A DNA stretch of 22,996 nt, from contig JBBTQE010000038.1 in the NCBI GenBank assembly GCA_038065775.1, positions 1 through 22,996 on the forward strand, written 5' to 3'. Position numbers and translations under genes: made by a program. Below are positions 13,306 through 21,642 of the stretch, piece after piece. This DNA comes from JBBTQE01 sp038065775 (GTDB lineage Bacteria > Patescibacteriota > Patescibacteriia > Magasanikbacterales > GWA2-37-8). The notes under the pieces were generated by a model. The model saw nothing but the letters and a program-made list of their open reading frames with translations, ran no database searches and was not told the DNA's origin. Position 1 is the stretch's first letter, and each line of letters begins with the position of its first letter.

Positions 13306-15588
13306 TTACTGCAAATTTATTTGGTAGAGTTTGTTGTTGTCTAAAATATATGCTTCGCCATTTGTTTCATCAACAACCATGCCTGTCGGTTTTATAAATT
13401 CTTTGGCTGTTATTTGCGACTTCAGTATTCCTTCTTTGTTTATAACAACCAACCTTTTGCCGGCGGAATCCAGAATATATAAATAATTCAAATCAACGTA
13501 GGTCCATATTTTATCGGCAGAAGTCAAGATCGGGTCAAGACCCTCAATGGAGAATGTTTGTTTTAATCCATTTGTGAATTTATAAATGTCGCCATTTTTT
13601 GTGAGTATGAAAATGTCGCCGTCAATGGCGATATCAGCGCCGTCTTTTATGTCAACTTTTTCCTTGATCCATTCTTTGCCCTGCGTGAATCCAGATTGCG
13701 TGCTGTCGTGTTTGTATAGCATTCCATTTTGCGAATCAAACGAATACAGTCTTCTGTTGTAAACCGTGATCGCGCTTATGTTTACGTCTTGGATTGGGTA
13801 GTCAACGTTGATTTTTTTCCAAGCATCGCCTTTTGGAGTGTATTGCGCGAAATTTTTATCTCCATAAACCAAAGTCGCGTAATCATTTTCCTTGGGCACG
13901 GCGGACGCGGAAAAACCATTAATGGCGAGATTGGAGTCAATTGCCCGAGTCTCTTTTGTTAGTGTGTCATAAATAAATATCTTTGAAATGTCAGAGCCGA
14001 AGCCGTATATTTTTTTATTTAGTAAAAATATGTTGTTTATTGTTACGTCTGCTATTAATTCCGACCAATCTGTCAAAAGTTGCGGCTGAACAATGGTTAT
14101 TTTTCTTATTCGTAACAGAAGTTCCTCCAGCTGTTTGTTTATTTCATCACATTTAATCTTGTTTTCTTCCGCGCAATTCAAGTTTGCGAGGATTGCTTTC
14201 GCGCTTTTAATCTCGTTTAAAGCCGCGGCATTTTCGTTATAAATAACAGAACTTTCCGCGGAGTCTTTTTTTGTTTTTATTGTTTGAATGGCATCCGCGA
14301 AATTCTTTTTAAGTTCAGCCTTTTTTTGGTTCGCTTTTATGTAAATCGCACTGACGACCAGCACCAGCGCCAAAATTATGGAAGCGCAGAAAAGAGCTTT
14401 GGTGATTAGCGGCAATCGTTTGATGTTTTCATTAAAATTTCTTCGTTTTCTAGACCAGTCGGCCAGAATATTTTGTCTTCGATTTTTTATGTTGGTCGCG
14501 ACGAAAAATAAAAGCATTATATTTTTTCCGATTCCGGCAATCAGTGAACCTATAAATACAGCCAGCCACACAATGGCCCTAGACAAGTATTTTAAAATTA
14601 TCCATATGTAGGATATGTTTTTTTTAAATATCGCGCCAAACCCGGCGTTCTCCGGAATCGCCATAATTGAAGGCTGTCTCGGTCTGAAATGAGATGAGTT
14701 TACTTTAGCTGGAGAAAAACTATGTCCTGATTCTTTTGTCAGCATGTATTCATTTTCTTCATCATCCGGAGTTGGTTGGAATTTATCCTGCAGTCTTGGC
14801 AATATTGAAGGAGATAATATGCTCGCAGTTTTTTGTTCTGTGCTGAAAAGGTGTTTTAGCGACTTTGCCGATCCGCCTTTTCTGGTTGGTAGGATTCTTA
14901 TTCTATTTTCGTTTTCGCCTTTTTGGACATGCATGATTATGCCGCCGAATGAAAGGTTGTTTTTTAATTCAGACAGAACTCTCTGTAAATGTTCGGCGCT
15001 TTGCCTGGCCGGCCTTGTCGTGATTATTTTTTGTAATCGATCGTGGCAAAAGTAATCAACTATACGCGGAGTTCCGGCGAAAAAATAATCGTTTGGGCCG
15101 ATTTTGCCCTGTATAATTTGAGAGAAAAGCTGTATCCTTTCCGCGTTTTCTTGCCCGATGTTTTCCGTGACCAAATCCATCTTTTTATAAATTTCATCTT
15201 TGGTTTTGTAAAAAAGAACCATTTGCGGGTTTCCAAAAAAACTAAAAATCAATTCGTTTTTCCTGATTGCCCCCACAACGCAATGCAAAGTAACCCCTTC
15301 TCTAAACAGCGAGAAAGATTCATGATTTATCTTGTCAAGAATTATTTCAAGAGATGTTTTGTCTTCAGTATCGGGCACTTCGTAGTAGGAATTTTCTATC
15401 TGATCTATGATGCCCTGAACTCTGGCGACATATTTTTTGTCCGCGTTGTTGGTTTCGCAGATAGCAAAAAAGTAACCCTTGCTTTTTTCTTCATGGGTGG
15501 AGGGTTCAGTTATGTTTAACAATACATGCGAATTTTCCGGATCGCTTCCCTCAACAAAAAATTCATTAAGGTGCAGTGTCGGTTCCAT
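13306..15588 (-). CDS. Large membrane protein: PP2C-like N-terminus, coiled coil, C-terminal beta-propeller
   Basis: 760 residues. Residues 1-225 resemble a degenerate PP2C phosphatase or SpoIIE-like fold: FAICET early, LHCVVGAIRKNELIFSFFGN in the middle, and GPNDYFFAGTPRIVDYF near 164-180, where the metal-binding GDG/DG motifs of active enzymes are not evident. Residues 230-320 are low-complexity linker. Hydrophobic segments lie at about 326-366 and 396-417. A Lys/Ala-rich coiled coil spans about 420-495. Residues 505-760 carry repeated blades of the type GDIFILTKNGDIYKF and NYLYILDSAGKRLVVINKEG, ending in GMVVDETNGEAYILDNNKLY, like NHL or YVTN propellers. The arrangement suggests a cytoplasmic sensor or pseudophosphatase and an external propeller, but function is unknown. 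Confidence 0.65.
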   Translation of the reverse strand: MEPTLHLNEFFVEGSDPENSHVLLNITEPSTHEEKSKGYFFAICETNNADKKYVARVQGIIDQIENSYYEVPDTEDKTSLEIILDKINHESFSLFREGVTLHCVVGAIRKNELIFSFFGNPQMVLFYKTKDEIYKKMDLVTENIGQENAERIQLFSQIIQGKIGPNDYFFAGTPRIVDYFCHDRLQKIITTRPARQSAEHLQRVLSELKNNLSFGGIIMHVQKGENENRIRILPTRKGGSAKSLKHLFSTEQKTASILSPSILPRLQDKFQPTPDDEENEYMLTKESGHSFSPAKVNSSHFRPRQPSIMAIPENAGFGAIFKKNISYIWIILKYLSRAIVWLAVFIGSLIAGIGKNIMLLFFVATNIKNRRQNILADWSRKRRNFNENIKRLPLITKALFCASIILALVLVVSAIYIKANQKKAELKKNFADAIQTIKTKKDSAESSVIYNENAAALNEIKSAKAILANLNCAEENKIKCDEINKQLEELLLRIRKITIVQPQLLTDWSELIADVTINNIFLLNKKIYGFGSDISKIFIYDTLTKETRAIDSNLAINGFSASAVPKENDYATLVYGDKNFAQYTPKGDAWKKINVDYPIQDVNISAITVYNRRLYSFDSQNGMLYKHDSTQSGFTQGKEWIKEKVDIKDGADIAIDGDIFILTKNGDIYKFTNGLKQTFSIEGLDPILTSADKIWTYVDLNYLYILDSAGKRLVVINKEGILKSQITAKEFIKPTGMVVDETNGEAYILDNNKLYQINLQ

Positions 15589-15619
15589 AGGCCATTTTTT
15601 GACTTTTGAGCTTTAAATT

Positions 15620-15648
15620 ATTATACTATACACACTAACAATTTTCAA
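15620..15648 (-). promoter_or_regulatory. Promoter of the minus-strand membrane protein
   Basis: On the minus strand, TTGAAA (15648-15643), a 17-base spacer and TATAAT (15625-15620). The predicted start is near 15613, 25 bases before the ATG at 15588. The divergent gene at 15679 lacks an equally clear promoter in the shared 90-base gap. Confidence 0.75.
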
Positions 15649-15678
15649 ATAGCTCGTTAAACGCAAATTATCAATTTT

Positions 15679-16284
15679 ATGCTTGAAAAACTTTTTGGTT
15701 CAAAGACCAGGGCCAAGTTGCTCCGCATCTTTTTTCAGTTACCTGATAAGCCGTATTATGTGCGTGAACTCGCGCGGATGGCGGATGTTCAATTGAATGC
15801 CGTCAGAAGGGAGCTATCCAATTTAGAAGATCTCGGCCTTATCATTCCCACAGAGTGCAATCCGGGAGAAAACGACACCGCCACAGGCACAACTAGATCG
15901 AAATATTATAGAGTGAATGGCGGTTGTTTGTTATTTTTTGAGCTAAAGTCCTTGCTTTTAAAAGCCCAACTCCTTCAGCAGACGGAGTTGGTTGAAAAAA
16001 TTAAAGTAAAGGCAGGCAGATTAAAACTTTTTGTTTTGACAGGCAATTTTTCCGATGAAAAAAATACTGAAACCGATGTTCTGCTAGTCGGTGAGATAAA
16101 GCCGTTGGTTATATCAAAATTGATAAGGGAGTTTGAGCAAAAAGTCGGGAAGCCAATCCGCTACACTGTTATGGATGAAAAAGAATTCGTAGAGAGAATG
16201 CAGTTGGGAGATAAATTTTTGTATAGTATTTTTGAAGGCAAACACGTTGTCGTTTTAGATGAAATAACGAAAAATTTCAGATAG
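15679..16284 (+). CDS. Winged-helix protein with nucleotidyltransferase-like C-terminus
   Basis: 201 residues. The N-terminal winged helix (about 1-78) has LFGSKTRAKLLRIFFQLPDK, the recognition helix NAVRRELSNLEDLGLI, and a wing reading TRSKYYRVN. Residues 105-200 resemble a minimal nucleotidyltransferase or substrate domain (FVLTGNF, then ETDVLLVGEI), but the GSxxxG and SDxD catalytic residues are not intact, so it is probably inactive. Proteins of this type are likely DNA-binding regulators. The TAG is one base before the tsaB-like ATG, so the two are probably co-translated. The target is unknown. Confidence 0.65.
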   Translation: MLEKLFGSKTRAKLLRIFFQLPDKPYYVRELARMADVQLNAVRRELSNLEDLGLIIPTECNPGENDTATGTTRSKYYRVNGGCLLFFELKSLLLKAQLLQQTELVEKIKVKAGRLKLFVLTGNFSDEKNTETDVLLVGEIKPLVISKLIREFEQKVGKPIRYTVMDEKEFVERMQLGDKFLYSIFEGKHVVVLDEITKNFR

Positions 16285-16285
16285 T

Positions 16286-16678
16286 ATGTTTGTTGTGATT
16301 GACAACACGGTTGAAGGAGAGATAATTTTCAATTATCTGTTGAATAACAAAATTGTTCAAGCGAGATTTGCCGGCAAGGATGCCGAAAGTGGCATAATTT
16401 TTTGTTTAAACGGATTATTGAAAACGGTTAAAAAGAAAATCAAGGAGTTGGAAGCCGTAGCCGTGTTTGTGGGTTCTGGACGGTATACCGCTTCAAGGCT
16501 TTCCGCCACAGTCGCGAATACGCTGGCCTTTGCTTTAGAGATACCCGTGGTTGCCGTTGAAAGAGGAAGCGATATGAAAAAGATTTTTGAAAAAATTAAG
16601 AAAAAAAAAGCCGGAAAATATATCATTCCAAAATATAGCGGAGAGGCTAATATCGGCAAAAAAAATCTTAGCAAGTAG
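16286..16678 (+). CDS. tsaB: Short TsaB-like protein (t6A biosynthesis scaffold)
   Basis: 130 residues, against about 220-230 for standard TsaB. The family core is recognisable: MFVVIDNT at the first strand, AVFVGSGRYTASRLSATVAN (59-78, normally GPGSFTGLR), and LAFALEIPVVAVE. The second half of the ASKHA fold is reduced to a Lys-rich tail. TsaB dimerises with TsaD and recruits TsaE. Having lost much of the C-terminal lobe, it may keep only the TsaD-contact surface. It begins one base after the winged-helix gene (TAG-T-ATG) and ends two bases before the glycosyltransferase. Subfamily assignment is moderately sure. Confidence 0.65.
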   Translation: MFVVIDNTVEGEIIFNYLLNNKIVQARFAGKDAESGIIFCLNGLLKTVKKKIKELEAVAVFVGSGRYTASRLSATVANTLAFALEIPVVAVERGSDMKKIFEKIKKKKAGKYIIPKYSGEANIGKKNLSK

Positions 16679-16680
16679 TT

Positions 16681-18165
16681 ATGTTGCAAAGTTATTACAA
16701 ATATAGACTTTTTGAAATATTGCCGGGACTTACAATTTGGCTGACATTATTTTTGTCTGTTCTGCTTTCTTTTATCCACCCTCTGTGGATGATATATTTT
16801 ATTTTGATTTTTGATCTTTATTGGGTTTTACGGGTCGCATACTTTTCTTTTTATCTGTTGTTGTCTTGGAAGAGATTCAGGAAAGCGATAAAAATCAATT
16901 GGTTTGAATGGTTGAAGAACGAAATCCCAGATTGGGAACAAAAAAAGAATGTTATATTTTTGCCTATATATAATGAAGAATTTGGAGTCGTGGACGCGAC
17001 GTTGAGCGGTTTTCTCGCTTCAACTTATCCGGCTGAAAAAATTTATGTAGTGCTTTCCGGCGAGGAAAGGAATCTTGAGCATTGGGAAAAAATACAGGTC
17101 AAGATTAAGGATAAATATGCCGGAAAATTTGCCGACCTGATTTTTAACACCCATCCTTTCGGTTTGCCGGATGAGATTCCCGGCAAAGGTTCAAATATAC
17201 ACCACGCCGAATTCATTTTTAAAGATTACGCGGATGAAAAAGGGTGGAATTATATTGACATTATCGCTTCGGTTTTTGATGTTGACACAATAGCTCATCC
17301 TGAATATTTTGCGCATTTAACATATATATATTGCAAACATCCAAGGCCGGATCACAGTTCCTTTCAGCCGTTGACTTTGTATAATAATAATTTGTGGGAG
17401 TCGCCTTCGGTCTTAAGAATTATGGCTTTTGGCACAAGTTTTTGGATGCTTTTCAGTTTGGGGCGCTTGGATAATTTGGTTACATTTTCTTCTCACAGCA
17501 TGAGTTTCAAAGCTATTGTTAATTGCGGCGGGCATAGCAAAAATATTGTCAGCGAGGATTCTAGGATTTTTTTTCAGTGCTGGTTTGCCAATGATGGGGA
17601 TTATGAGGTTACGCCTTTGTACATTCCGGTTTCAATGGATACTGTCAGAGATGAAAATTGGCTGCGGAGTTTGAAAAATTTATATTATCAGCAGAGAAGA
17701 TGGGCTTGGGGAGTTGAACATATTCCATACTTGCTTTGGAATTTTGGAAAAAATAAAAAAATCAGTTTGTGGAAAAAAACCGCGATTTTGTTTCACGAAT
17801 GGGAAGGAAAATGGAGCTGGGCGGTGGTCGCCATATTGATAACGTTGGTTGGGCGTTTGCCGCTATGGGTGGCTGGCGGAGAAGTGCGCCAAAGCGCTCT
17901 TTTTTTCAACGCGCCTAATATTCTTGAGGTTCTAATGACTCTAGCCATGGCCGGATTGCTAGTTTCTGCTATAATGAGTATGCTGATATTGCCGAGGAGG
18001 CCTGGCAACCATCCGCGATACGGGTATTTGTTGATGGCCGTGCAATGGTTGCTTTTGCCCGTGTCTTTGATTATTTTTTCTTCTTTGCCCTGCCTGGATG
18101 CGGTCACTCATTTAATGAGAGGAAAATATTTAGGATTTAATGTGTCGGTTAAGAAACGAACATAA
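16681..18165 (+). CDS. Membrane GT2-family glycosyltransferase
   Basis: 494 residues. Two N-terminal transmembrane helices (about 13-60) are followed by a GT-A catalytic domain: VIFLPIYNEE (91-100), SVFDVDT with the DxD at 200-202, SEDS (291-294) and QQRRWAWG (337-344), corresponding to the D, DxD, ED and QxxRW signatures of processive or lipid-linked GT2 enzymes. Three to four C-terminal helices follow (about 380-395, 420-440, 450-475). It probably builds an envelope polysaccharide or glycolipid from a nucleotide sugar; the sugar and acceptor cannot be told. DUF4012 follows one base after its stop (TAA-T-ATG). Confidence 0.85.
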   Translation: MLQSYYKYRLFEILPGLTIWLTLFLSVLLSFIHPLWMIYFILIFDLYWVLRVAYFSFYLLLSWKRFRKAIKINWFEWLKNEIPDWEQKKNVIFLPIYNEEFGVVDATLSGFLASTYPAEKIYVVLSGEERNLEHWEKIQVKIKDKYAGKFADLIFNTHPFGLPDEIPGKGSNIHHAEFIFKDYADEKGWNYIDIIASVFDVDTIAHPEYFAHLTYIYCKHPRPDHSSFQPLTLYNNNLWESPSVLRIMAFGTSFWMLFSLGRLDNLVTFSSHSMSFKAIVNCGGHSKNIVSEDSRIFFQCWFANDGDYEVTPLYIPVSMDTVRDENWLRSLKNLYYQQRRWAWGVEHIPYLLWNFGKNKKISLWKKTAILFHEWEGKWSWAVVAILITLVGRLPLWVAGGEVRQSALFFNAPNILEVLMTLAMAGLLVSAIMSMLILPRRPGNHPRYGYLLMAVQWLLLPVSLIIFSSLPCLDAVTHLMRGKYLGFNVSVKKRT

Positions 18166-18166
18166 T

Positions 18167-19621
18167 ATGCCGGATGAAATTTTGAAAGAACCCAATGTTA
18201 GAAAATGGCCCGTTGTATTGCTGGTAATTATTATAGTTTTTACGGCAGGTTTTTTTGCTTTGCGGAATTGGTACCGTTCTGGCGGGCTGCGAAATGTTGT
18301 AATAAATAAAATCAGCGAGAAAATTACGAGCAGTCAATCTGAAAATAATTTGTTGCATGAAGCGCTTGGTTTTAATAGCCCAAAGACGTATCTTTTGTTA
18401 TTTTTAAATAATACGGAAATACGGCCCGGAGGCGGTTTTATAGGAGCTTACGCCGTAGTGCGTGTTGACAAGGGAACGCCGGAGATTTTGAAAGTTGAGG
18501 GCACCGAAATTTTGGATAACAATTCTCCGGATTTTACTTCAATGGCTCCGGAGCCGCTTAAAAAATATTTGGGAATAAAAAAATGGAAATTCAGGGACAG
18601 CAACTGGTCTCCTGATTTTGCGAGTTCGTCAAAGGTGTCTTTGGATTTTTTTAGAAAAGAAGGCGGCGTGGCGGCAAATGAAATAAACGCCGTAATCGGA
18701 TTTACGCCCACCCTGTTGGAAGAAGTGTTGAAGATAAGCGGTTCAATCAAAGTTAACGGCGAAGTGTTTACGCCGGAAAATTTTGTTCAAAAACTGGAAT
18801 ATGAAGTTGAGTACGGTTACGTTGACAAGGGATTGGAATTCAGCGACAGAAAAAAAATTCTGCAGGATTTGACTCATGCATTAGCCGCGAGATTGCGCAC
18901 GGATGTATTTTTGCGTTGGTCGAATTATTGGGCGCTAGCCGAGAGGATGCTGGCGGAAAAGCAGGTGTTGGCTTTTTCAGAATTCGCGGAAGCGCAAAAT
19001 ATTTTAAACAGTAAGGGCTGGAGCGGAGAAATGAAGGCCTCGGCCGGGGATTATATTTTGTGGGCCGACGCCAATCTGGCCGCTTTGAAAACTGATCGTG
19101 TTATTAGCAGAACCCTATCTTATTCCACATCTAAAGATAAAAATGGAAAGTATGTTGGAGTTGTAAAAATGAAGTATGTTCATAATGGGAAATTTGATGA
19201 TTTTACGACGCGGTATCGCACGTACGGCAGGATTTATCTGCCGATTGGCAGTGAATTTATTTCAGTAAATGGAAGCATGAAGGGGGATAAATCCAAGGAG
19301 CCGGGCGTTGTTGACCGCGGGATTGAAAATGGCCGGCAATGGTTTGGCGCGTTTATTTCCATAGAACCCGGTAAAACCGGCGAGCTTGCATGGCAATTTT
19401 ATCTGTCTCCGCAGGTGGCTTCTTTAATCAAAGACGGTGATTATGAATTGTATGTCCAGAAGCAGGCTGGCGCTTTGAATAACAAATTGACTCTTGATTT
19501 AAATTTTGATAAAAACGTATTGTTCGCGTCGCCTGGTGAACCAAAAGAAAAGCACGGGGATAATAAGTATGGTTTTTATGGCGATTTTAAAACAGATATG
19601 GAATTTAAGGTTAGATACTAA
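18167..19621 (+). CDS. DUF4012 membrane-anchored protein
   Basis: 484 residues. A short cytoplasmic N-terminus, one transmembrane helix (about 14-33), then a large extracytoplasmic domain. The DUF4012 core is clear: LGFNSPKTYLLLFLNNTEIR, PGGGFIGAYAVVRV, then DSNWSPDFASSSKVSLDFFR and AVIGFTPTLLEEVLKISGSI. The C-terminal half is rich in beta-strand and has no catalytic motif I can name. DUF4012 genes often neighbour glycosyltransferases and polysaccharide export genes, and here the gene is one base from a GT2 gene, supporting a cell-surface polymer role. ATG 18167 is chosen over an earlier in-frame start inside the GT gene. Confidence 0.88.
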   Translation: MPDEILKEPNVRKWPVVLLVIIIVFTAGFFALRNWYRSGGLRNVVINKISEKITSSQSENNLLHEALGFNSPKTYLLLFLNNTEIRPGGGFIGAYAVVRVDKGTPEILKVEGTEILDNNSPDFTSMAPEPLKKYLGIKKWKFRDSNWSPDFASSSKVSLDFFRKEGGVAANEINAVIGFTPTLLEEVLKISGSIKVNGEVFTPENFVQKLEYEVEYGYVDKGLEFSDRKKILQDLTHALAARLRTDVFLRWSNYWALAERMLAEKQVLAFSEFAEAQNILNSKGWSGEMKASAGDYILWADANLAALKTDRVISRTLSYSTSKDKNGKYVGVVKMKYVHNGKFDDFTTRYRTYGRIYLPIGSEFISVNGSMKGDKSKEPGVVDRGIENGRQWFGAFISIEPGKTGELAWQFYLSPQVASLIKDGDYELYVQKQAGALNNKLTLDLNFDKNVLFASPGEPKEKHGDNKYGFYGDFKTDMEFKVRY

Positions 19622-19630
19622 AATTCTTTT

Positions 19631-20638
19631 ATGTTTATTAAGAAAATCGGAATTGATTTGGGAACGACAAATGTTTTGGTTTATGTTCCGAAAAAGGGGA
19701 TTGTAATCAATGAGCCAAGCGTAGTCGCGATTTCAAAATCCGATGGTAAAATTTTAGCAGTAGGACTTGAAGCTAAAGATATGATTGGCCGCGCGCCTGA
19801 TTCAATTTTGGCGGAAAGGCCTCTGAAAGATGGGGTAATCGCGAGTTACAAATTGACCGAGGCAATGCTTAGATATTTTATAAATAAAGCTTTGGGAGGC
19901 GTTCATTTGTTTAGGCCGGAAGTTATGGTCGCGGTTCCTGCCGGCATCACTTCAACTGAAAGAAGGGCGGTAATAGATGCGACAATCGCGGCCGGCGCAA
20001 AGGCCGCATACATAATTAAGGAGCCGGTGGTGGCCGCCATTGGCGCGGATATACCAATAGGCGCGGCTTCCGGGCATATGGTAATTGATATTGGCGGAGG
20101 AACCGCCGAGATCGCGGTGATTTCATTGGGCGGAATTGTATCGTGCGGATCGGCCAGGATTGGCGGGAATAAATTTGATCATGCTATAATAGAATATATA
20201 AGGCATAAATATAATTTGGCGATAGGTGAGAGGACGGCCGAAGAAGTCAAAATAAAAATCGGGTCGGCGTTATTTATGGATAAGCCACTGGTAATGGATG
20301 TAAAAGGCAGAGATATGATATCTGGTTTGCCAAAGACCATGTCTGTTTCGTCTGATGACACAACAGAGGCTCTTCAGCACGATTTGGAGGGGTTGGTAGA
20401 GGCGGTAAAAGAAGTTTTGCATAAAACTCCGCCAGAACTTTCTGCGGATGTGATAGACAAGGGCATTATTTTGACCGGAGGCTCGGCATTGTTGCGCAAT
20501 ATGGCCGAATTAATCGCGCAGGCTACTGGCGTAGCCACTTATGTGGCCGAGGAACCGCTGCTTTGTGTGGCAAAAGGCACTGGCATAGCTTTAGACAATT
20601 TAGAAAATTACAAACGTAGTATTTTAGCGACAAAGTAG
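19631..20638 (+). CDS. mreB: Rod-shape actin homologue MreB
   Basis: 335 residues, full length. ATP-binding motifs of the actin fold are intact: phosphate 1 IDLGTTN (8-14), connect region KEPVVAAIGA (130-139), phosphate 2 DIGGGTAE (153-160), and LTGGSALLRNM near the adenosine site. MreB filaments position cell-wall synthesis. mreC and mreD do not follow, which differs from the classical mreBCD order. It begins nine bases after DUF4012, next to envelope polymer genes, and holB follows with its own promoter. Its presence predicts a non-coccoid or at least wall-organised cell. Confidence 0.96.
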   Translation: MFIKKIGIDLGTTNVLVYVPKKGIVINEPSVVAISKSDGKILAVGLEAKDMIGRAPDSILAERPLKDGVIASYKLTEAMLRYFINKALGGVHLFRPEVMVAVPAGITSTERRAVIDATIAAGAKAAYIIKEPVVAAIGADIPIGAASGHMVIDIGGGTAEIAVISLGGIVSCGSARIGGNKFDHAIIEYIRHKYNLAIGERTAEEVKIKIGSALFMDKPLVMDVKGRDMISGLPKTMSVSSDDTTEALQHDLEGLVEAVKEVLHKTPPELSADVIDKGIILTGGSALLRNMAELIAQATGVATYVAEEPLLCVAKGTGIALDNLENYKRSILATK

Positions 20639-20661
20639 AGAATTATTATTGACCGAAAAAA

Positions 20662-20690
20662 TTGAACAGAAGAACACGGTCTGTTATAAT
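20662..20690 (+). promoter_or_regulatory. Promoter of holB producing a leaderless mRNA
   Basis: TTGAAC (20662-20667), a 17-base spacer and TATAAT (20685-20690). The predicted start is 20697-20698, coinciding with an in-frame ATG at 20698. An earlier ATG at 20689 overlaps the -10 element and would not be transcribed from this promoter. Confidence 0.65.
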
Positions 20691-20697
20691 GAATGTT

Positions 20698-21609
20698 ATG
20701 GGAATGATAGGCCATAAGAAAATTCTTGGATTTTTTGAAAAGGCGGCTGCTGAAAATAATTTATCGCACGCGTATTGTTTTGTTGGCTGTAATCAGATCG
20801 GCAAGAGAAAGATGGCGAGATTATTGGCGGCGCGACTTTTAAAAACAGATGAAGAAAAGTTGGAATTAAATCCTGATTTTTTTTATCTTACTCGCGAAGA
20901 GCACGAGACGACCGGAAAAATGCGTAAAGACATAGCCGTATCGCAAGCCCGTCATTTGAAATCCAGGCTGAGCGTTAAGTCGTGGCTCGGCGGATATAAG
21001 GTCGCGATAATTGACGAAGCTGAAACATTAAACGACGAATCAGGCAACGCGCTTTTAAAAACATTGGAGGATTCAAATGAAAAAACTGTTTTATTTCTTT
21101 TGACGGTTGATGACAACGCGCTTTTGCCGACAATCCGTTCCCGCTGTCAGATATTTTATTTTTCACTTGTTCCGCAAAAAGAGATGGTTGATGGTTTGTA
21201 TGGCATGGGATTTGATAAAAAAATTGTGGAGGAGATTTCAGAATTTTCGTGTGGCCGTCCGGGTTTGGCGATAAATCTCGCGAGTGATGAAAGTTTGAGG
21301 GAATATTTTAAACAAGAATTTGCGAGATGGACTAAAATTTCCACTAAACCATTTTTTAAAAAAATCGCGGCTTTTGAAGATTTGCTGGGCGATAAAACGG
21401 ACGGTGTAAAAACTAGGGACAAAATTCAGGAGTCAATAGATATTTGGATTATGTATTGGAGGCGCGCAATGCTGGAAAAACCGGTGTCGCGAGCCGTGAA
21501 GGAAATCGCGCGCTTGATTGACGGACTGCAGGAGACAAAAAAATTAGTGTCAATGAATGTAAATTCAAAATTATTGCTGGAACAATTGTTTCTAAAATAT
21601 TCGGTGTAA
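20698..21609 (+). CDS. holB: DNA polymerase III subunit delta' (HolB-like)
   Basis: 303 residues from ATG 20698. AAA+ clamp-loader subunit. It has SHAYCFVGCNQIGKRKMAR (23-41) at the P-loop position, where the final residue is Arg instead of Thr or Ser, so ATP binding is doubtful, as in known delta' subunits. YKVAIIDEAETLNDESGNALLKTLEDSNEKTVLFLLT is recognisable as the Walker B to sensor 1 region, and IRSRCQ carries the SRC arginine finger used in trans. The zinc-binding cysteines of DnaX/HolB are not visible. The ATG at 20689 is an alternative start. It is followed by an AT-only palindrome. Confidence 0.88.
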   Translation: MGMIGHKKILGFFEKAAAENNLSHAYCFVGCNQIGKRKMARLLAARLLKTDEEKLELNPDFFYLTREEHETTGKMRKDIAVSQARHLKSRLSVKSWLGGYKVAIIDEAETLNDESGNALLKTLEDSNEKTVLFLLTVDDNALLPTIRSRCQIFYFSLVPQKEMVDGLYGMGFDKKIVEEISEFSCGRPGLAINLASDESLREYFKQEFARWTKISTKPFFKKIAAFEDLLGDKTDGVKTRDKIQESIDIWIMYWRRAMLEKPVSRAVKEIARLIDGLQETKKLVSMNVNSKLLLEQLFLKYSV

Positions 21610-21630
21610 ATTTTTTTGTAAAAAAATTTA
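21607..21630. repeat. AT-only palindrome across the holB stop
   Basis: TAAATTTTTTT (21607-21617), GT, AAAAAAATTTA (21620-21630). The left arm starts with the holB stop codon TAA. The T7 run could support weak termination, but the 2-base loop makes a stable RNA hairpin unlikely. Confidence 0.55.
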
Positions 21631-21642
21631 ATTGTAAAAACT

